The notes beneath the pieces are model-generated. The model was not told the origin of the DNA. It ran no database searches and saw nothing but the letters and a program-made list of their open reading frames with translations. A program made the position numbers and the translations under genes. Shown here piece by piece: positions 42,712 to 51,531 of a stretch of DNA of 64,000 nucleotides. The DNA lies in contig CAMEBF010000001.1 of the NCBI GenBank assembly GCA_945912145.1, positions 124,001 to 188,000 of the forward strand, written 5' to 3'. The number at the start of each line of letters is the position of its first letter. The stretch's first letter is position 1. The stretch is from an uncultured Clostridia bacterium. Its GTDB lineage: Bacteria; Bacillota; Clostridia; Oscillospirales; Acutalibacteraceae.

Positions 42712-43554
42712 TCATATCTCCTCGTAATTATGCGTAAAGTCAATCAGAATAGGGTGATGCTTCCAAACACGGTCTTCTTCGGGTGGAAGCTGCATATAAT
42801 CACCGTATTCAAGCTTTAAGTGAAGATCGGATTGTTTGAAAATATAAAACTTTTCATATGCAAAATCTGTCAGAATCAGATCTGAAAAAATATCGTGGGG
42901 GTAGATCATCTTGCAGGATGACAATGTGCTGAGAATAATATATGGATTTGTTGTATTTGCATTAAACTTTTGAATATTGCGATTTGCGCGAGTCAACAAA
43001 GTCTTTTTTTTGCTTTCACTCAGACTTAGCATGGCGTTCTCAATTTTTTGAACCGGTCCGCTTTTGCCACTGTTGTGATTTCGGGTAAATAATAATGAGA
43101 TCAGACAATCAATATAAAATTTCTTTCTCTGGAGGGATGACGTCGGAATGCGGTCTGCTACAAAAATGTCAACAAAGATTCCCTTGTGATAATTCTTGCC
43201 GACATCTTCTTCTTGAAGAAATGTTGTATGATTCTTTTTGATTTTTGTAAAATTCTGTGTAAAATCGGGATCGGTCTCTTTATTGACAAGTATATAGTCG
43301 TCAGAGTTTTTCCAGAGAGACAGGAAGCGATTGTAGTCCTCACGGGGCATCACAATGTCAATATCGTCATCCCATGGAATAAAGCCGTGATGACGAACAG
43401 CGCCTATTGCAGTCCCATATGCGAGAGAATAGCGAAGCTGATTCTGTTCGCAGAATTGATGAATATATTTCATAATTTCAAGTTCACATGCTTGAACCAT
43501 CTTTAAATCATCCGTAGACGGTTTGCTTTGATTTGTTTGTTGTGTGACTGACAT
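42712..43554 (-). CDS. LicD-family phosphotransferase
   Basis: The 280-residue protein has the LicD signature SLAYGTAIGAVRHHGFIPWD followed by DDIDIVMPREDYNRF, the DDDID metal site of the nucleotidyltransferase-like fold. LicD proteins transfer phosphocholine from CDP-choline, or another alditol-phosphate, to surface glycans. The LicC-like cytidylyltransferase gene 17 kb away at the other end of the locus supports a phosphocholine role. The polyol-phosphate transfer used by some capsule LicD proteins cannot be excluded. It lies between an EpsF-like transferase and the EpsG-like polymerase in the operon. Confidence 0.9.
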   Translation of the reverse strand: MSVTQQTNQSKPSTDDLKMVQACELEIMKYIHQFCEQNQLRYSLAYGTAIGAVRHHGFIPWDDDIDIVMPREDYNRFLSLWKNSDDYILVNKETDPDFTQNFTKIKKNHTTFLQEEDVGKNYHKGIFVDIFVADRIPTSSLQRKKFYIDCLISLLFTRNHNSGKSGPVQKIENAMLSLSESKKKTLLTRANRNIQKFNANTTNPYIILSTLSSCKMIYPHDIFSDLILTDFAYEKFYIFKQSDLHLKLEYGDYMQLPPEEDRVWKHHPILIDFTHNYEEI

Positions 43555-43583
43555 TTGAACACATCCTTATCTTTTTTGTTACG

Positions 43584-44672
43584 TTATAAGATGCTATACA
43601 AGTAAAATGCGATATACAACACAATCATGATCGACTTAACAATTCGTCTGGTATCATGTTTGAATATATGATTGAGTTCCCAGGGAAGAAGAATATAACT
43701 GTAGAGCGAAAAATAAATTGGGACTCTGCCGATAAAAATACCGCTTGTGAAAATAGATATGATATAGATGCCGGTGGAGACAATTGACATGTTGGTGCAA
43801 AGATTGACGATCGGGTCATTTTGCTTATCGATTTCTTTTTTGCCGTAGAGAGAAATCATGGCAGGAACCGAATAGACTAACACCCGCAAAACATTCGTGC
43901 CGTCGTCCTCCCACGCCGTCCAGTCCGAAACAACATTCTGGTACTGTGTTTCTTCCAATAAACCGTCTAAAATATTGGTAGCCTGATCGATGGAAGCGAC
44001 GGCGATCATAACGGTAAACAGAAAGAAGACGGTCTTTTTGTTCCAGGCCTTTCCCTGCGCAATAAACATGAACGGCAAAAGAATCAGCGCCGATCCGTGG
44101 AAATAAGATGCAAATATGATAATGATAGCCGCCGGGATATATTTTTTCTTCAGAATCAGTCCGAAGCATAAAAAGGTTATACATACAGCGACAAACTGCC
44201 GAATTCCGTTTTGCATCCAGGAAATGTAGTCCGTCGATGCAAAAAAGAGGAACATGCTGATAAAAAAATCTTCGGAATACTTTCTGTATATTTTAACAAG
44301 AACAAAGATCTGAAAGGTAGCAATAATCCCGAAATATACAATGTAGCTTTTGGTAACAAAAATATGAATCAGCGCGGCAGTAAAATAGTACAGTTCATCT
44401 TTTGTGATGGATTGCATATAATCCGGGAGTGCGGATATCTCAGCAGGCATCAAAAGGAATGTCTGTGCATAAGCGCCGGTGTCACCGATATTTAGGTGGC
44501 GGTTAGCGGTTAAATATATAATTGGGATAATCAAAATGATTGCCCATATCCATTTATAACGGACGACCTTTTCGCCGCAGACGATTTCCGTCTTTTTTCC
44601 GTTGGTGACATTGGCAAGAAGAGCGGCAACAGCAGTCCATATTAAAATGAAAATATAGCTTGCATATGCCAT
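43584..44672 (-). CDS. EpsG-family polysaccharide polymerase
   Basis: The 362-residue protein has about ten hydrophobic helices and the EpsG marks TANRHLNIGDTGAYAQTFLL in the first outer loop, DYISWMQNGIRQFVAVCITF and ASYFHGSALILLPF. EpsG/Wzy proteins join flipped repeat units into the long polymer on the outer face of the membrane. It is the only polymerase candidate in the locus, so this locus appears self-contained for assembly with the flippase at 29.6-31.2 kb. Confidence 0.9.
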   Translation of the reverse strand: MAYASYIFILIWTAVAALLANVTNGKKTEIVCGEKVVRYKWIWAIILIIPIIYLTANRHLNIGDTGAYAQTFLLMPAEISALPDYMQSITKDELYYFTAALIHIFVTKSYIVYFGIIATFQIFVLVKIYRKYSEDFFISMFLFFASTDYISWMQNGIRQFVAVCITFLCFGLILKKKYIPAAIIIIFASYFHGSALILLPFMFIAQGKAWNKKTVFFLFTVMIAVASIDQATNILDGLLEETQYQNVVSDWTAWEDDGTNVLRVLVYSVPAMISLYGKKEIDKQNDPIVNLCTNMSIVSTGIYIISIFTSGIFIGRVPIYFSLYSYILLPWELNHIFKHDTRRIVKSIMIVLYIAFYLYSIL

Positions 44673-44678
44673 ATCAAT

Positions 44679-45764
44679 TCACGCACCTAAAAGCTTTTCT
44701 ATCGTTTGTTGAATAATCTCTTTTTTATCGAATTCTTTTTCCATTTTTTCCCGGGCATTTTTCCCGAGCAGCTTTTTTTTCTCAAGCGTTAGCCCGACAA
44801 AACGCTTCATGGCGTCATAGAGGGAATCGGCGTCTTTTACTTTGACAAGAAAGCCTGTTTCTTCGTCATTGACGGCTTCTTTACAGCCGGGAATATCGGT
44901 TGTAATCACCGGACGTCCCATGGCGGAAGCTTCTAACAGAACATTGGAGAGTCCTTCGTGATAAGAGGGGAGAACCACACACGAGCAGTCGCGGTAAAAT
45001 GGCTTTGTGTCGGTCTGGAAGCCATGGAAGTGGACGATGCCCTGACGATCCAATTCTTCGACAGTTCCTTTGTATTCATCTTCAAAAAATCCGATCAGAT
45101 CGAGCTGTACGCGTTTACCGAATTCGTCTTTCAGGCGTTTGAATGCGGAGAAAAGCTCGTCAACGCCTTTTTCTTTCATGATCCTGCCGACAAAAAGGAA
45201 TCGCACGGTTTCGTCTGCCGGATAGGGCATAAACGGGTAGGTATCAAGGTTTACGCCGGCGCCGTTTAGTACTTTGATTTTATTGGGGCTGATTATTTTT
45301 CGTTTGATGAAAATGTCCGCATTGGCTGAGTTTTCAAAGAAGACGGTTTTCGCTTTTTTTAACGCAGTTTTATACATAACGGTCACGATCTTGGCCAACA
45401 TTTCTTTTTGGAATGCGGTGCCAAGACCTTGCACGTTGGCAAAATACTCTTTGTGTTTGATGCGGCAAACGAGACCGGCATAAATATTCGGTTTGATGGA
45501 ATAGGTAATGACCTTATCGGGGTTTTCTGAAGAAATCAGTTGAAAATAATTTCTGAGGAGCTTCAAATCTGTGATCGGATTGATGCCGCGTCTGTCAATT
45601 GGTGTTTCTACGCAATGGCAGCCCATCGCGGCAAAATCGTCTTCATGTCCGACGAAGGGCATACTGAGAATAACCTCGTTGTCAGCGAGGAGAGCTTCTA
45701 TCAATTCTCTTCTGAATTGATAGAGCATATAGGAATGGTTGGTTGCAATCAGAATCTTTGCCAT
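44679..45764 (-). CDS. Family 4 glycosyltransferase (PglA-like)
   Basis: The start at 45764 (MAKILIATNHSYMLYQFRRE) follows AAAGGAC and is preferred to an open frame eight codons longer. The 361-residue GT-B protein has YFANVQGLGTAFQKE, FLFVGRIMKEKGVDELFSAF and LPSYHEGLSNVLLEASAMGR. This is the pattern of PglA and related enzymes that add the second sugar to a PglC product. The PglC-like and PglF-like genes immediately upstream make such a role likely: it would extend the first undecaprenyl-linked sugar. Confidence 0.9.
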   Translation of the reverse strand: MAKILIATNHSYMLYQFRRELIEALLADNEVILSMPFVGHEDDFAAMGCHCVETPIDRRGINPITDLKLLRNYFQLISSENPDKVITYSIKPNIYAGLVCRIKHKEYFANVQGLGTAFQKEMLAKIVTVMYKTALKKAKTVFFENSANADIFIKRKIISPNKIKVLNGAGVNLDTYPFMPYPADETVRFLFVGRIMKEKGVDELFSAFKRLKDEFGKRVQLDLIGFFEDEYKGTVEELDRQGIVHFHGFQTDTKPFYRDCSCVVLPSYHEGLSNVLLEASAMGRPVITTDIPGCKEAVNDEETGFLVKVKDADSLYDAMKRFVGLTLEKKKLLGKNAREKMEKEFDKKEIIQQTIEKLLGA

Positions 45765-45768
45765 AAGA

Positions 45769-46380
45769 TCAGTCCTTTGCCGCAGCATTCAGCACGCCGG
45801 TGCCGCCTTCAACGACGCCTTCATGTTTCAGTACCTGCAATGCTGTCTCGACAATGCATTTGATGTCGAATGGCAGGCTCATTTTTTTGACATATTCGCC
45901 GTCATAGGCGGCTTTGATGGGGATTTCAAGCTCGTCTCTGCCGTTGACCTGCGCCCAACCGGTCAGTCCGGGACGGATGGCGTTGGCACCGTATTTGTCG
46001 CGTTCGGCGATCAGATCGTCCTGATTCCAGAGCGCCGGACGCGGTCCCACAATCGACATGTCGCCTTTTATAATATTGAAAAGCTGCGGGAGTTCATCAA
46101 GGCTGGACTTCCGCAGAAATTTGCCTACCTTCGTGATATAGGCTTCGGGATCGGATAAAAGATGCGTCGGCATATCATGCGGCGTATCGGTGCGCATGGT
46201 TCTGAATTTGAACATATCAAACAATTTTTTGTCCTTGCCGACGCGTTTCTGGACAAAGAGAACCGGTCCTTTTGAGTCGATTTTAACGGCAGCAGCCGTC
46301 AGCAGGAAAACCGGCGACAAAACGGCGGCGGCAAAGAGCGAGAGGATCAGATCGATCATGCGTTTTACGATTTTATACAT
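45769..46380 (-). CDS. Initiating phosphoglycosyltransferase (PglC-like bacterial sugar transferase)
   Basis: The start at 46380 (MYKIVKRMIDLILSLFAAAV) follows AGAAGGAG; a longer open frame overlaps the dehydratase gene and is rejected. The 203-residue protein has one re-entrant N-terminal hydrophobic helix and the monotopic PGT core: KIDSKGPVLFVQKRVGKDKK, FDMFKFRTMRTDT, LRKSSLDELPQLFNI with the catalytic Asp-Glu pair, and MSIVGPRPALW. It transfers a sugar phosphate from a UDP-sugar to undecaprenyl phosphate and so starts the repeat unit. The size is that of PglC, without the large WbaP/CpsE membrane domain. Confidence 0.93.
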   Translation of the reverse strand: MYKIVKRMIDLILSLFAAAVLSPVFLLTAAAVKIDSKGPVLFVQKRVGKDKKLFDMFKFRTMRTDTPHDMPTHLLSDPEAYITKVGKFLRKSSLDELPQLFNIIKGDMSIVGPRPALWNQDDLIAERDKYGANAIRPGLTGWAQVNGRDELEIPIKAAYDGEYVKKMSLPFDIKCIVETALQVLKHEGVVEGGTGVLNAAAKD

Positions 46381-48277
46381 GAGCAGCGACTCCTTCTTTT
46401 TCTGGATTGGGATGATAGGTCGTGACGATTTTTTGGACGGAATCACGAATATGGTCGCCGTCAGTGTAGCATTCGTCACGCAGATAGGCAAGCTCTGTAA
46501 AGAAAGTGTCCGCATCGACGTCGGAGAGCTTGCCGATATAGATCAGGTCATTCTTCGTTTTCGTCAGCCCTTCTTCGGACATCAGCAGTTCTTCATACAG
46601 CTTTTCACCGGGACGAAGACCCGTGTATTCGACTTTAATGTCAACATCGGGTTCAAAGCCGGAGAGCTTAATCATCTTCCGTGCCAGATCGTCAATCTTG
46701 ACAGGCTGTCCCATATCGAGGACGAAGATTTCGCCGCCTCTTGCGTAATAACCGGCCTGCAGCACAAGCGAGACCGCTTCGGGGATCGTCATGAAATAAC
46801 GGATAATATCCTTATGCGTTACGGTGACGGGACCGCCGCGTGCAATCTGTTTTTTGAACAGCGGAATCACGCTGCCGTTTGAGCCGAGTACATTGCCGAA
46901 TCGGACAGCGACGAATTTAGTCTCGGAGATTTTGGCGAAACATTCGATAATCATTTCGCACAGGCGTTTGGAGGCTCCCATGATATTCGTCGGATTGACG
47001 GCTTTGTCCGTTGAAATCAATACGAACGTGCTGACATGATTCCGGTTGGCGGCGTTGGCGACGTTATAGGTTCCGAAAACATTATTTTTAATGGCCTCGT
47101 TCGGAGAATCCTCCATCAGCGGGACGTGTTTATGTGCCGCTGCGTGATAGACGATATCGGGCTTGTATTGCTCGAACAGCGTATCCACACGGTGAATATC
47201 CCGTACGGAGCCGATGATGACATCGAGATCGAGTTTGGGGTATTTGGCGCGCAGTTCCTGTTGAATGGAATAGGCGTTGTTTTCGTAGATGTCAAAAATT
47301 ATCAGTTGTTTCGGGGAATAAGAGGCGATCTGACGGCAGAGCTCGCTGCCGATGGAACCGCCGCCGCCTGTGACGAGCACGGTTTTGCCTCCGATATACT
47401 CTTTGATCTCCGTCAAATCGACCTTGATGCTGTCGCGACCGAGCAGGTCGTCGATTTCCACTTTACGGATTTTTTCGATGTTGACTTCGCCGTTCGCGAG
47501 CTGATAGATTGCCGGAACGATGCGCAGATCGCAGTTCGTCTGTTGACAGGCGTCGATGATGAAGCGTTTCTCTTCGTTTGTTGCCGTGGGAATGGCTAAA
47601 ATGATCTGGTCAATCTGATACTTCTCGACCATTTCGGGAATATGTTCGCAGTTGCTGACGACCTTGACGCCATGTATGTATTTGCCGATTTTTTTCGGAT
47701 CCTTATCGAGCATGCAGATAACGGTGCCTTCGGAATGCGAGCTGGTCTGAAATTCACGCAGTACGGTCGCACCGGAGCGACCTGCGCCGATAATCATGAT
47801 CCGGTGCAGCTTGTTGGCATTGACGGTTCGTTTGATGCGCCCGATAAAACGGTACGCGAAGCGCAGCGCGGTGATAAACGCGAGAAGAAAAATGAAATAC
47901 AGCAGTGGATAGCTTCTCGGGAAAGAGAGGTCAAACGCATATTTCGCAATCACGTGCATCACGGAAGAGAGCGCAGTCGAAACAAGGCAGGCTTCGGCAA
48001 TTTTGACAAATTCGTCAACGCCGGCAAATTTCCAGATGCCGCGATAGAGTTTGAAATACACAAAAATCAGCAGGGTGATAACGGTGTTGATCGGCGATAG
48101 TTTTACAATGCTGTATAAGAAAGAAGATGCGATCAATTCCAGAATGTTAAACTCAAAACGAATCAGCAAAGCCAATACGGATGCACAGTTGATCAGCAGA
48201 ATATCCGTAAGTACCAACAAAAATGTCTTCAGGTTCTGGAGCCTTGTTTCTTTTTTGGAGATACCGGTATTGTTCAT
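46373..48277 (-). CDS. Membrane UDP-sugar 4,6-dehydratase (PglF/CapD family)
   Basis: The 634-residue protein has four N-terminal membrane helices, a first Rossmann domain (IMIIGAGRSGATVLREFQ), and a C-terminal SDR domain with VLVTGGGGSIGSELCRQIAS, then YHAAAHKHVPLME and the catalytic SxxM/K-type region STDKAVNPTNIMGASKRLCE. This is the layout of PglF, WbpM and CapD, which dehydrate UDP-GlcNAc as a first step to bacillosamine, QuiNAc or FucNAc. No matching aminotransferase or acetyltransferase (PglE/PglD) is in the window. It is the first gene of the long capsule operon and overlaps the PglC-like gene by eight bases. Confidence 0.92.
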   Translation of the reverse strand: MNNTGISKKETRLQNLKTFLLVLTDILLINCASVLALLIRFEFNILELIASSFLYSIVKLSPINTVITLLIFVYFKLYRGIWKFAGVDEFVKIAEACLVSTALSSVMHVIAKYAFDLSFPRSYPLLYFIFLLAFITALRFAYRFIGRIKRTVNANKLHRIMIIGAGRSGATVLREFQTSSHSEGTVICMLDKDPKKIGKYIHGVKVVSNCEHIPEMVEKYQIDQIILAIPTATNEEKRFIIDACQQTNCDLRIVPAIYQLANGEVNIEKIRKVEIDDLLGRDSIKVDLTEIKEYIGGKTVLVTGGGGSIGSELCRQIASYSPKQLIIFDIYENNAYSIQQELRAKYPKLDLDVIIGSVRDIHRVDTLFEQYKPDIVYHAAAHKHVPLMEDSPNEAIKNNVFGTYNVANAANRNHVSTFVLISTDKAVNPTNIMGASKRLCEMIIECFAKISETKFVAVRFGNVLGSNGSVIPLFKKQIARGGPVTVTHKDIIRYFMTIPEAVSLVLQAGYYARGGEIFVLDMGQPVKIDDLARKMIKLSGFEPDVDIKVEYTGLRPGEKLYEELLMSEEGLTKTKNDLIYIGKLSDVDADTFFTELAYLRDECYTDGDHIRDSVQKIVTTYHPNPEKEGVAAHV

Positions 48278-48331
48278 TTGGAAATAGCCCCCACTTTTTC
48301 CGTCGATTTTTGTATATTTTTCAGCTTTTAT

Positions 48332-48360
48332 ATCATAGCATTATCCAAAAGAAAAGTCAA
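48332..48360 (-). promoter_or_regulatory. Promoter of the 22-kb capsule operon
   Basis: On the minus strand TTGACT, 17 bases, TATGAT, 55 bases before the dehydratase ATG. No internal promoter or terminator of similar quality was seen down to 25.8 kb. The divergent gap 48278-48515 otherwise shows only AT-rich sequence. Confidence 0.85.
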
Positions 48361-48449
48361 TAATAAATCGCCATCATGTAAAATTTGTGTGAATTTTTCA
48401 TATGATGACAGAATATGAAAGATTTTTATCAAATTCTGCTCGGAATTTC

Positions 48450-48478
48450 TTGACGAAGCGTAAAATATATTGTAATAT
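48450..48478 (+). promoter_or_regulatory. Promoter of the phosphatase/BY-kinase operon
   Basis: TTGACG, 17 bases, TAATAT, 38 bases before the PHP phosphatase ATG. It is back-to-back with the capsule operon promoter, about 90 bases away, so the two may share regulation. Confidence 0.7.
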
Positions 48479-48515
48479 AATATCTGTATGATCAGATTAT
48501 TATGAGGAGTCTGCG

Positions 48516-49244
48516 ATGTTTATTGATATGCACTGTCATATTCTGCCCGGTGTGGACGACGGCGCCGAAACCGTAGAGGAGTCCTGCGAGATAATCCGGC
48601 AGGCTGCGGACTGCGGCACGACTGTCATGCTGGCGACACCGCATTATCGCAATCCTTTCCGCTGCGTGCAAGACAGTAATATGGAAATGATTCAGGCGGC
48701 GTATCGATTGCTGAAACAGGAGCTTGCACAAAGGGAGATTCCCGTTACGCTGTTTCTCGGCAGCGAGTGGCTCGGCGCTCCGGACGGACAGACGCTTTAT
48801 GAAAGCGGTCGGCTCCTCACCGTAAACGGTTCCGACTATGTTCTCGTCGAGTTTCTTTTTGATGAATCGCTTGCATCTGCCGTTTCCTGTGTCCGGAAGC
48901 TGATTGCTTGCGGCCTGCGTCCCGTGATTGCGCATCCGGAACGCTATGATTTTCTCAGGCAGGAGCCATATGCCGTTTTTGATCTTTTGAAAACCGGCTG
49001 TCTGCTGCAGGTCAATAAGGGGAGTCCGCTTGGGCTTTACGGCTCGCATGCGCAGACATATTCTGAATGGCTGCTCGATCACGATCTGGCGCATCTCGTC
49101 GCCAGCGACTGTCATAATACCTATAATCGTGATGCGGATATGGGGGATGTGTATCATTGGATGATTCGTCGGTACCCCGAAGAAAAAATAAAACTTTTGC
49201 TGCATGATAATCCGAAAAGGATTTTACTGAATCAATCGATATAA
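48516..49244 (+). CDS. PHP-type tyrosine-protein phosphatase (CpsB/YwqE family)
   Basis: The 242-residue protein starts with the PHP metal motif MFIDMHCHILPGVDDGAETV, has LATPHYRNPF, GSEWLGAPDGQ, RPVIAHPERYDF and ASDCHNTYNRD, the set of His, Asp and Glu residues that bind the metal ions in CpsB/YwqE/CapC. These enzymes remove phosphate from the tyrosine tail of capsule BY-kinases. The two kinases follow in the same operon, and the phosphatase is the only such enzyme seen here. It starts with ATG at 48516 after a GAGGAG site. Confidence 0.92.
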   Translation: MFIDMHCHILPGVDDGAETVEESCEIIRQAADCGTTVMLATPHYRNPFRCVQDSNMEMIQAAYRLLKQELAQREIPVTLFLGSEWLGAPDGQTLYESGRLLTVNGSDYVLVEFLFDESLASAVSCVRKLIACGLRPVIAHPERYDFLRQEPYAVFDLLKTGCLLQVNKGSPLGLYGSHAQTYSEWLLDHDLAHLVASDCHNTYNRDADMGDVYHWMIRRYPEEKIKLLLHDNPKRILLNQSI

Positions 49245-49256
49245 GGAGGAGGAAAT

Positions 49257-50117
49257 ATGCGATTTTTCAGAATCTTGTTTCCCGTGCTTTTTGTACTCGT
49301 CGCCGCGTTTTCCATCTATGTGCGTGTGAGTGAGACGAAGGATTATACGCCGCCTAAGCTGACTTGTGACGCCGATACGCTGACGCTTTCGGTTGAGGAT
49401 GATGAGTCGAAGCTGTTGGAACATGTTACAGCTTCCGATGAAAAAGACGGCGATCTGACAAAATCGGTTATCGTCGAATCCATATCGTCCTTTCTGGACG
49501 GCAATAAGGCGACCGTCACGTTTGCGGTTTGTGACAGCGACAATAATGTTGCCAAGCTGACAGCGAACGTCGTTTACAGCGATTATACGCCGCCGGTGTT
49601 CTCTTTCAGTCAGCAGCAGATTTATTATGTCGGTGCAACCAGAGCGGATCTGCTTGCCGGCGTTTCGGCGACGGACAAGCTGGACGGAGATATTTCCTCC
49701 CGTGTGACAGTCGCGGAATCGACGCTGGATCTCTCCAAACCGGGCGTCTATCCGATTACATACCGGGTGACAACGACCAAGGGCATCTCCTCCGAGGTGA
49801 CGATCAACGCCTATGTGTATGATTCGCGTTTGCCGTCAACGATCACCCTGAAGCAGTATCTCGTTTATACGGATGTGAACAAGAAGATCAATCCGAAAGA
49901 GTATCTGGGCGCATACGAAGAAAAATATCTGGCGGAAGGCTATTTTAACGATTATACCTGTACCCTTGAGATCATGGATGAAATCGATTATAAAAAGCCC
50001 GGGGTTTATTATGTAACCTACCGGCTGGTTAAGAAGTCGGATAAAATGATCGACGGTAAGAACGCGGATCAGGAGATCCTGGCCGAGGCCTATCTTGCCG
50101 TTGCGGTAAAGGGGTGA
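49257..50117 (+). CDS. Exported Ig-like (DUF5011-type) domain protein
   Basis: The 286-residue protein has one N-terminal hydrophobic helix (FRILFPVLFVLVAAFSIYV) and two or three beta-sandwich repeats, each opening DYTPPKLTCD or DYTPPVFSFS and continuing LLEHVTASDEKDGDLTKSV or LLAGVSATDKLDGDISSRV. This is the DUF5011/HYR-type bacterial Ig pattern with its DxxDGD loop. It may be a periplasmic-side partner of the Wzz proteins or an adhesin-like wall spacer. A GGAGGAGG ribosome site precedes it. It sits between the phosphatase and the kinases, an unusual position; its job is not known. Confidence 0.78.
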   Translation: MRFFRILFPVLFVLVAAFSIYVRVSETKDYTPPKLTCDADTLTLSVEDDESKLLEHVTASDEKDGDLTKSVIVESISSFLDGNKATVTFAVCDSDNNVAKLTANVVYSDYTPPVFSFSQQQIYYVGATRADLLAGVSATDKLDGDISSRVTVAESTLDLSKPGVYPITYRVTTTKGISSEVTINAYVYDSRLPSTITLKQYLVYTDVNKKINPKEYLGAYEEKYLAEGYFNDYTCTLEIMDEIDYKKPGVYYVTYRLVKKSDKMIDGKNADQEILAEAYLAVAVKG

Positions 50118-50121
50118 GCGT

Positions 50122-51531
50122 ATGAGAGAAATCCGTTTTGATTTTATCAACTGGTACACCATCCTCAAAGATGTTCTGAAGAATCTGTGGGTAATTCTGC
50201 TGGCGGCACTGACCGGCTTTTTCGGCGTGCGTGCTTATTTCAATTTCACCTACCGGCCTGTTTACAGTTGTTCGGCGACGGTGGCCATTACTTCGACCGA
50301 TTCGGGCAGCAATACTATCAGCAATCTGAATAAAACGATTGAGACGGCATCGACGTTTCAGGAGATGTTTCAGAGCTCTTATTTTAAAGAGAAACTGTCC
50401 GATATGACGGGTACGCCGGTCGAAGGGACGATTTCCGCTTCTCAGATTTCGGAAACAAACCTGATGATCATTTCCTATTCCTGCTCGTCACCGGTGACAG
50501 CGTACAGCACTCTTGTGGCGGTCATTGAAAATTATAACGTCATTACCGACCATAATTTTTCGGATATGGTGATGAATGTCATCGTGCAGCCCTATGTACC
50601 GATGGCACCGTCGAATCCTATTTCTTACGGCTATTACGATAAGCTAGCAGCGTTGCTCTGTTCCGCGCTTGTTCTGCTCGCTGTGATGTTTTTCTCTTAT
50701 TTTCGTGATACAGTCAAGAACGAAAGTGACGTCAATGAGATGCTCGACGCGAAGCTTTTCAGCGTCGTGTATCATGAGGAAAAGAACAAGACCATTAAAG
50801 CGAAGCTGCGTTTTACGCATTCGAAAGAGCCACTGTTGATTACCAATATTCTGATCAATTACCGTTTTGCCGAGACATTCCGCATAGCGGCGCTGAAAAT
50901 CGAATACCTGATGGCGTCCAAGAAAATCAAAACGCTGATGATCACCAGCTGCGGCGAGAATGAGGGCAAATCCACGACCTCTGTCAATCTTGCTTTGGCG
51001 ATGGCGTCGCTCGGCAAAAAGATCCTATTGGTTGACGCCGACCTTCGGAAACCTGCCGTTTATAAGTTTTTTACCGCAAACGATCCCGATTCGCTCAAGG
51101 GAGTCGGCGAAGTGCTACAGGGGCATGTCTCTCTGAACGATGCTGTGATCAAAGAATCGGAGACGGGTCTTTATATTCTCTGCGGAAAACAAAAATATAA
51201 AAACAGTTCGGAAATGCTTTCGACGCATCGCTTTGAGCGCTTTTTGCAGTCGGTTCGTGAACAGTTCGATCTCATTATTCTTGACACGTCGCCTACGGCT
51301 CTTGTTTCCGACTCCGAAATCATCGCGTCCGCAGTTGACGCCGCGCTGATTGTTGTTCGTCAGGATATTGCCGCTGTGCCGGAGATCAACGATATGATCG
51401 ATGAGCTTTCACAGTCCGGCGTTTCCGTGGAAGGCTGTATTTTCAATGATGTTCATGTTTTGCCGTTCTCCGGCAGGAATCATGTTGCCGGCGAAGCCGC
51501 CGGAAAAGAGAAGACGGAGGTGAACGCCTGA
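50122..51531 (+). CDS. Wzz/BY-kinase fusion, kinase motifs intact, no tyrosine tail
   Basis: The 469-residue protein has a Wzz-type chain-length domain between two membrane helices (about 21-40 and 175-195) and a cytoplasmic kinase domain. Kinase motifs are Walker A CGENEGKSTT near residue 280, Walker A' LLVDADLRKP and Walker B LIILDTSPT. These are the three Asp and Lys/Ser sets that define active BY-kinases. The C-terminus, HVAGEAAGKEKTEVNA, has no tyrosine cluster at all. It therefore lacks its own autophosphorylation tail. The next gene, starting within its stop codon, encodes a related protein with a very large tyrosine tail. Confidence 0.9.
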   Translation: MREIRFDFINWYTILKDVLKNLWVILLAALTGFFGVRAYFNFTYRPVYSCSATVAITSTDSGSNTISNLNKTIETASTFQEMFQSSYFKEKLSDMTGTPVEGTISASQISETNLMIISYSCSSPVTAYSTLVAVIENYNVITDHNFSDMVMNVIVQPYVPMAPSNPISYGYYDKLAALLCSALVLLAVMFFSYFRDTVKNESDVNEMLDAKLFSVVYHEEKNKTIKAKLRFTHSKEPLLITNILINYRFAETFRIAALKIEYLMASKKIKTLMITSCGENEGKSTTSVNLALAMASLGKKILLVDADLRKPAVYKFFTANDPDSLKGVGEVLQGHVSLNDAVIKESETGLYILCGKQKYKNSSEMLSTHRFERFLQSVREQFDLIILDTSPTALVSDSEIIASAVDAALIVVRQDIAAVPEINDMIDELSQSGVSVEGCIFNDVHVLPFSGRNHVAGEAAGKEKTEVNA

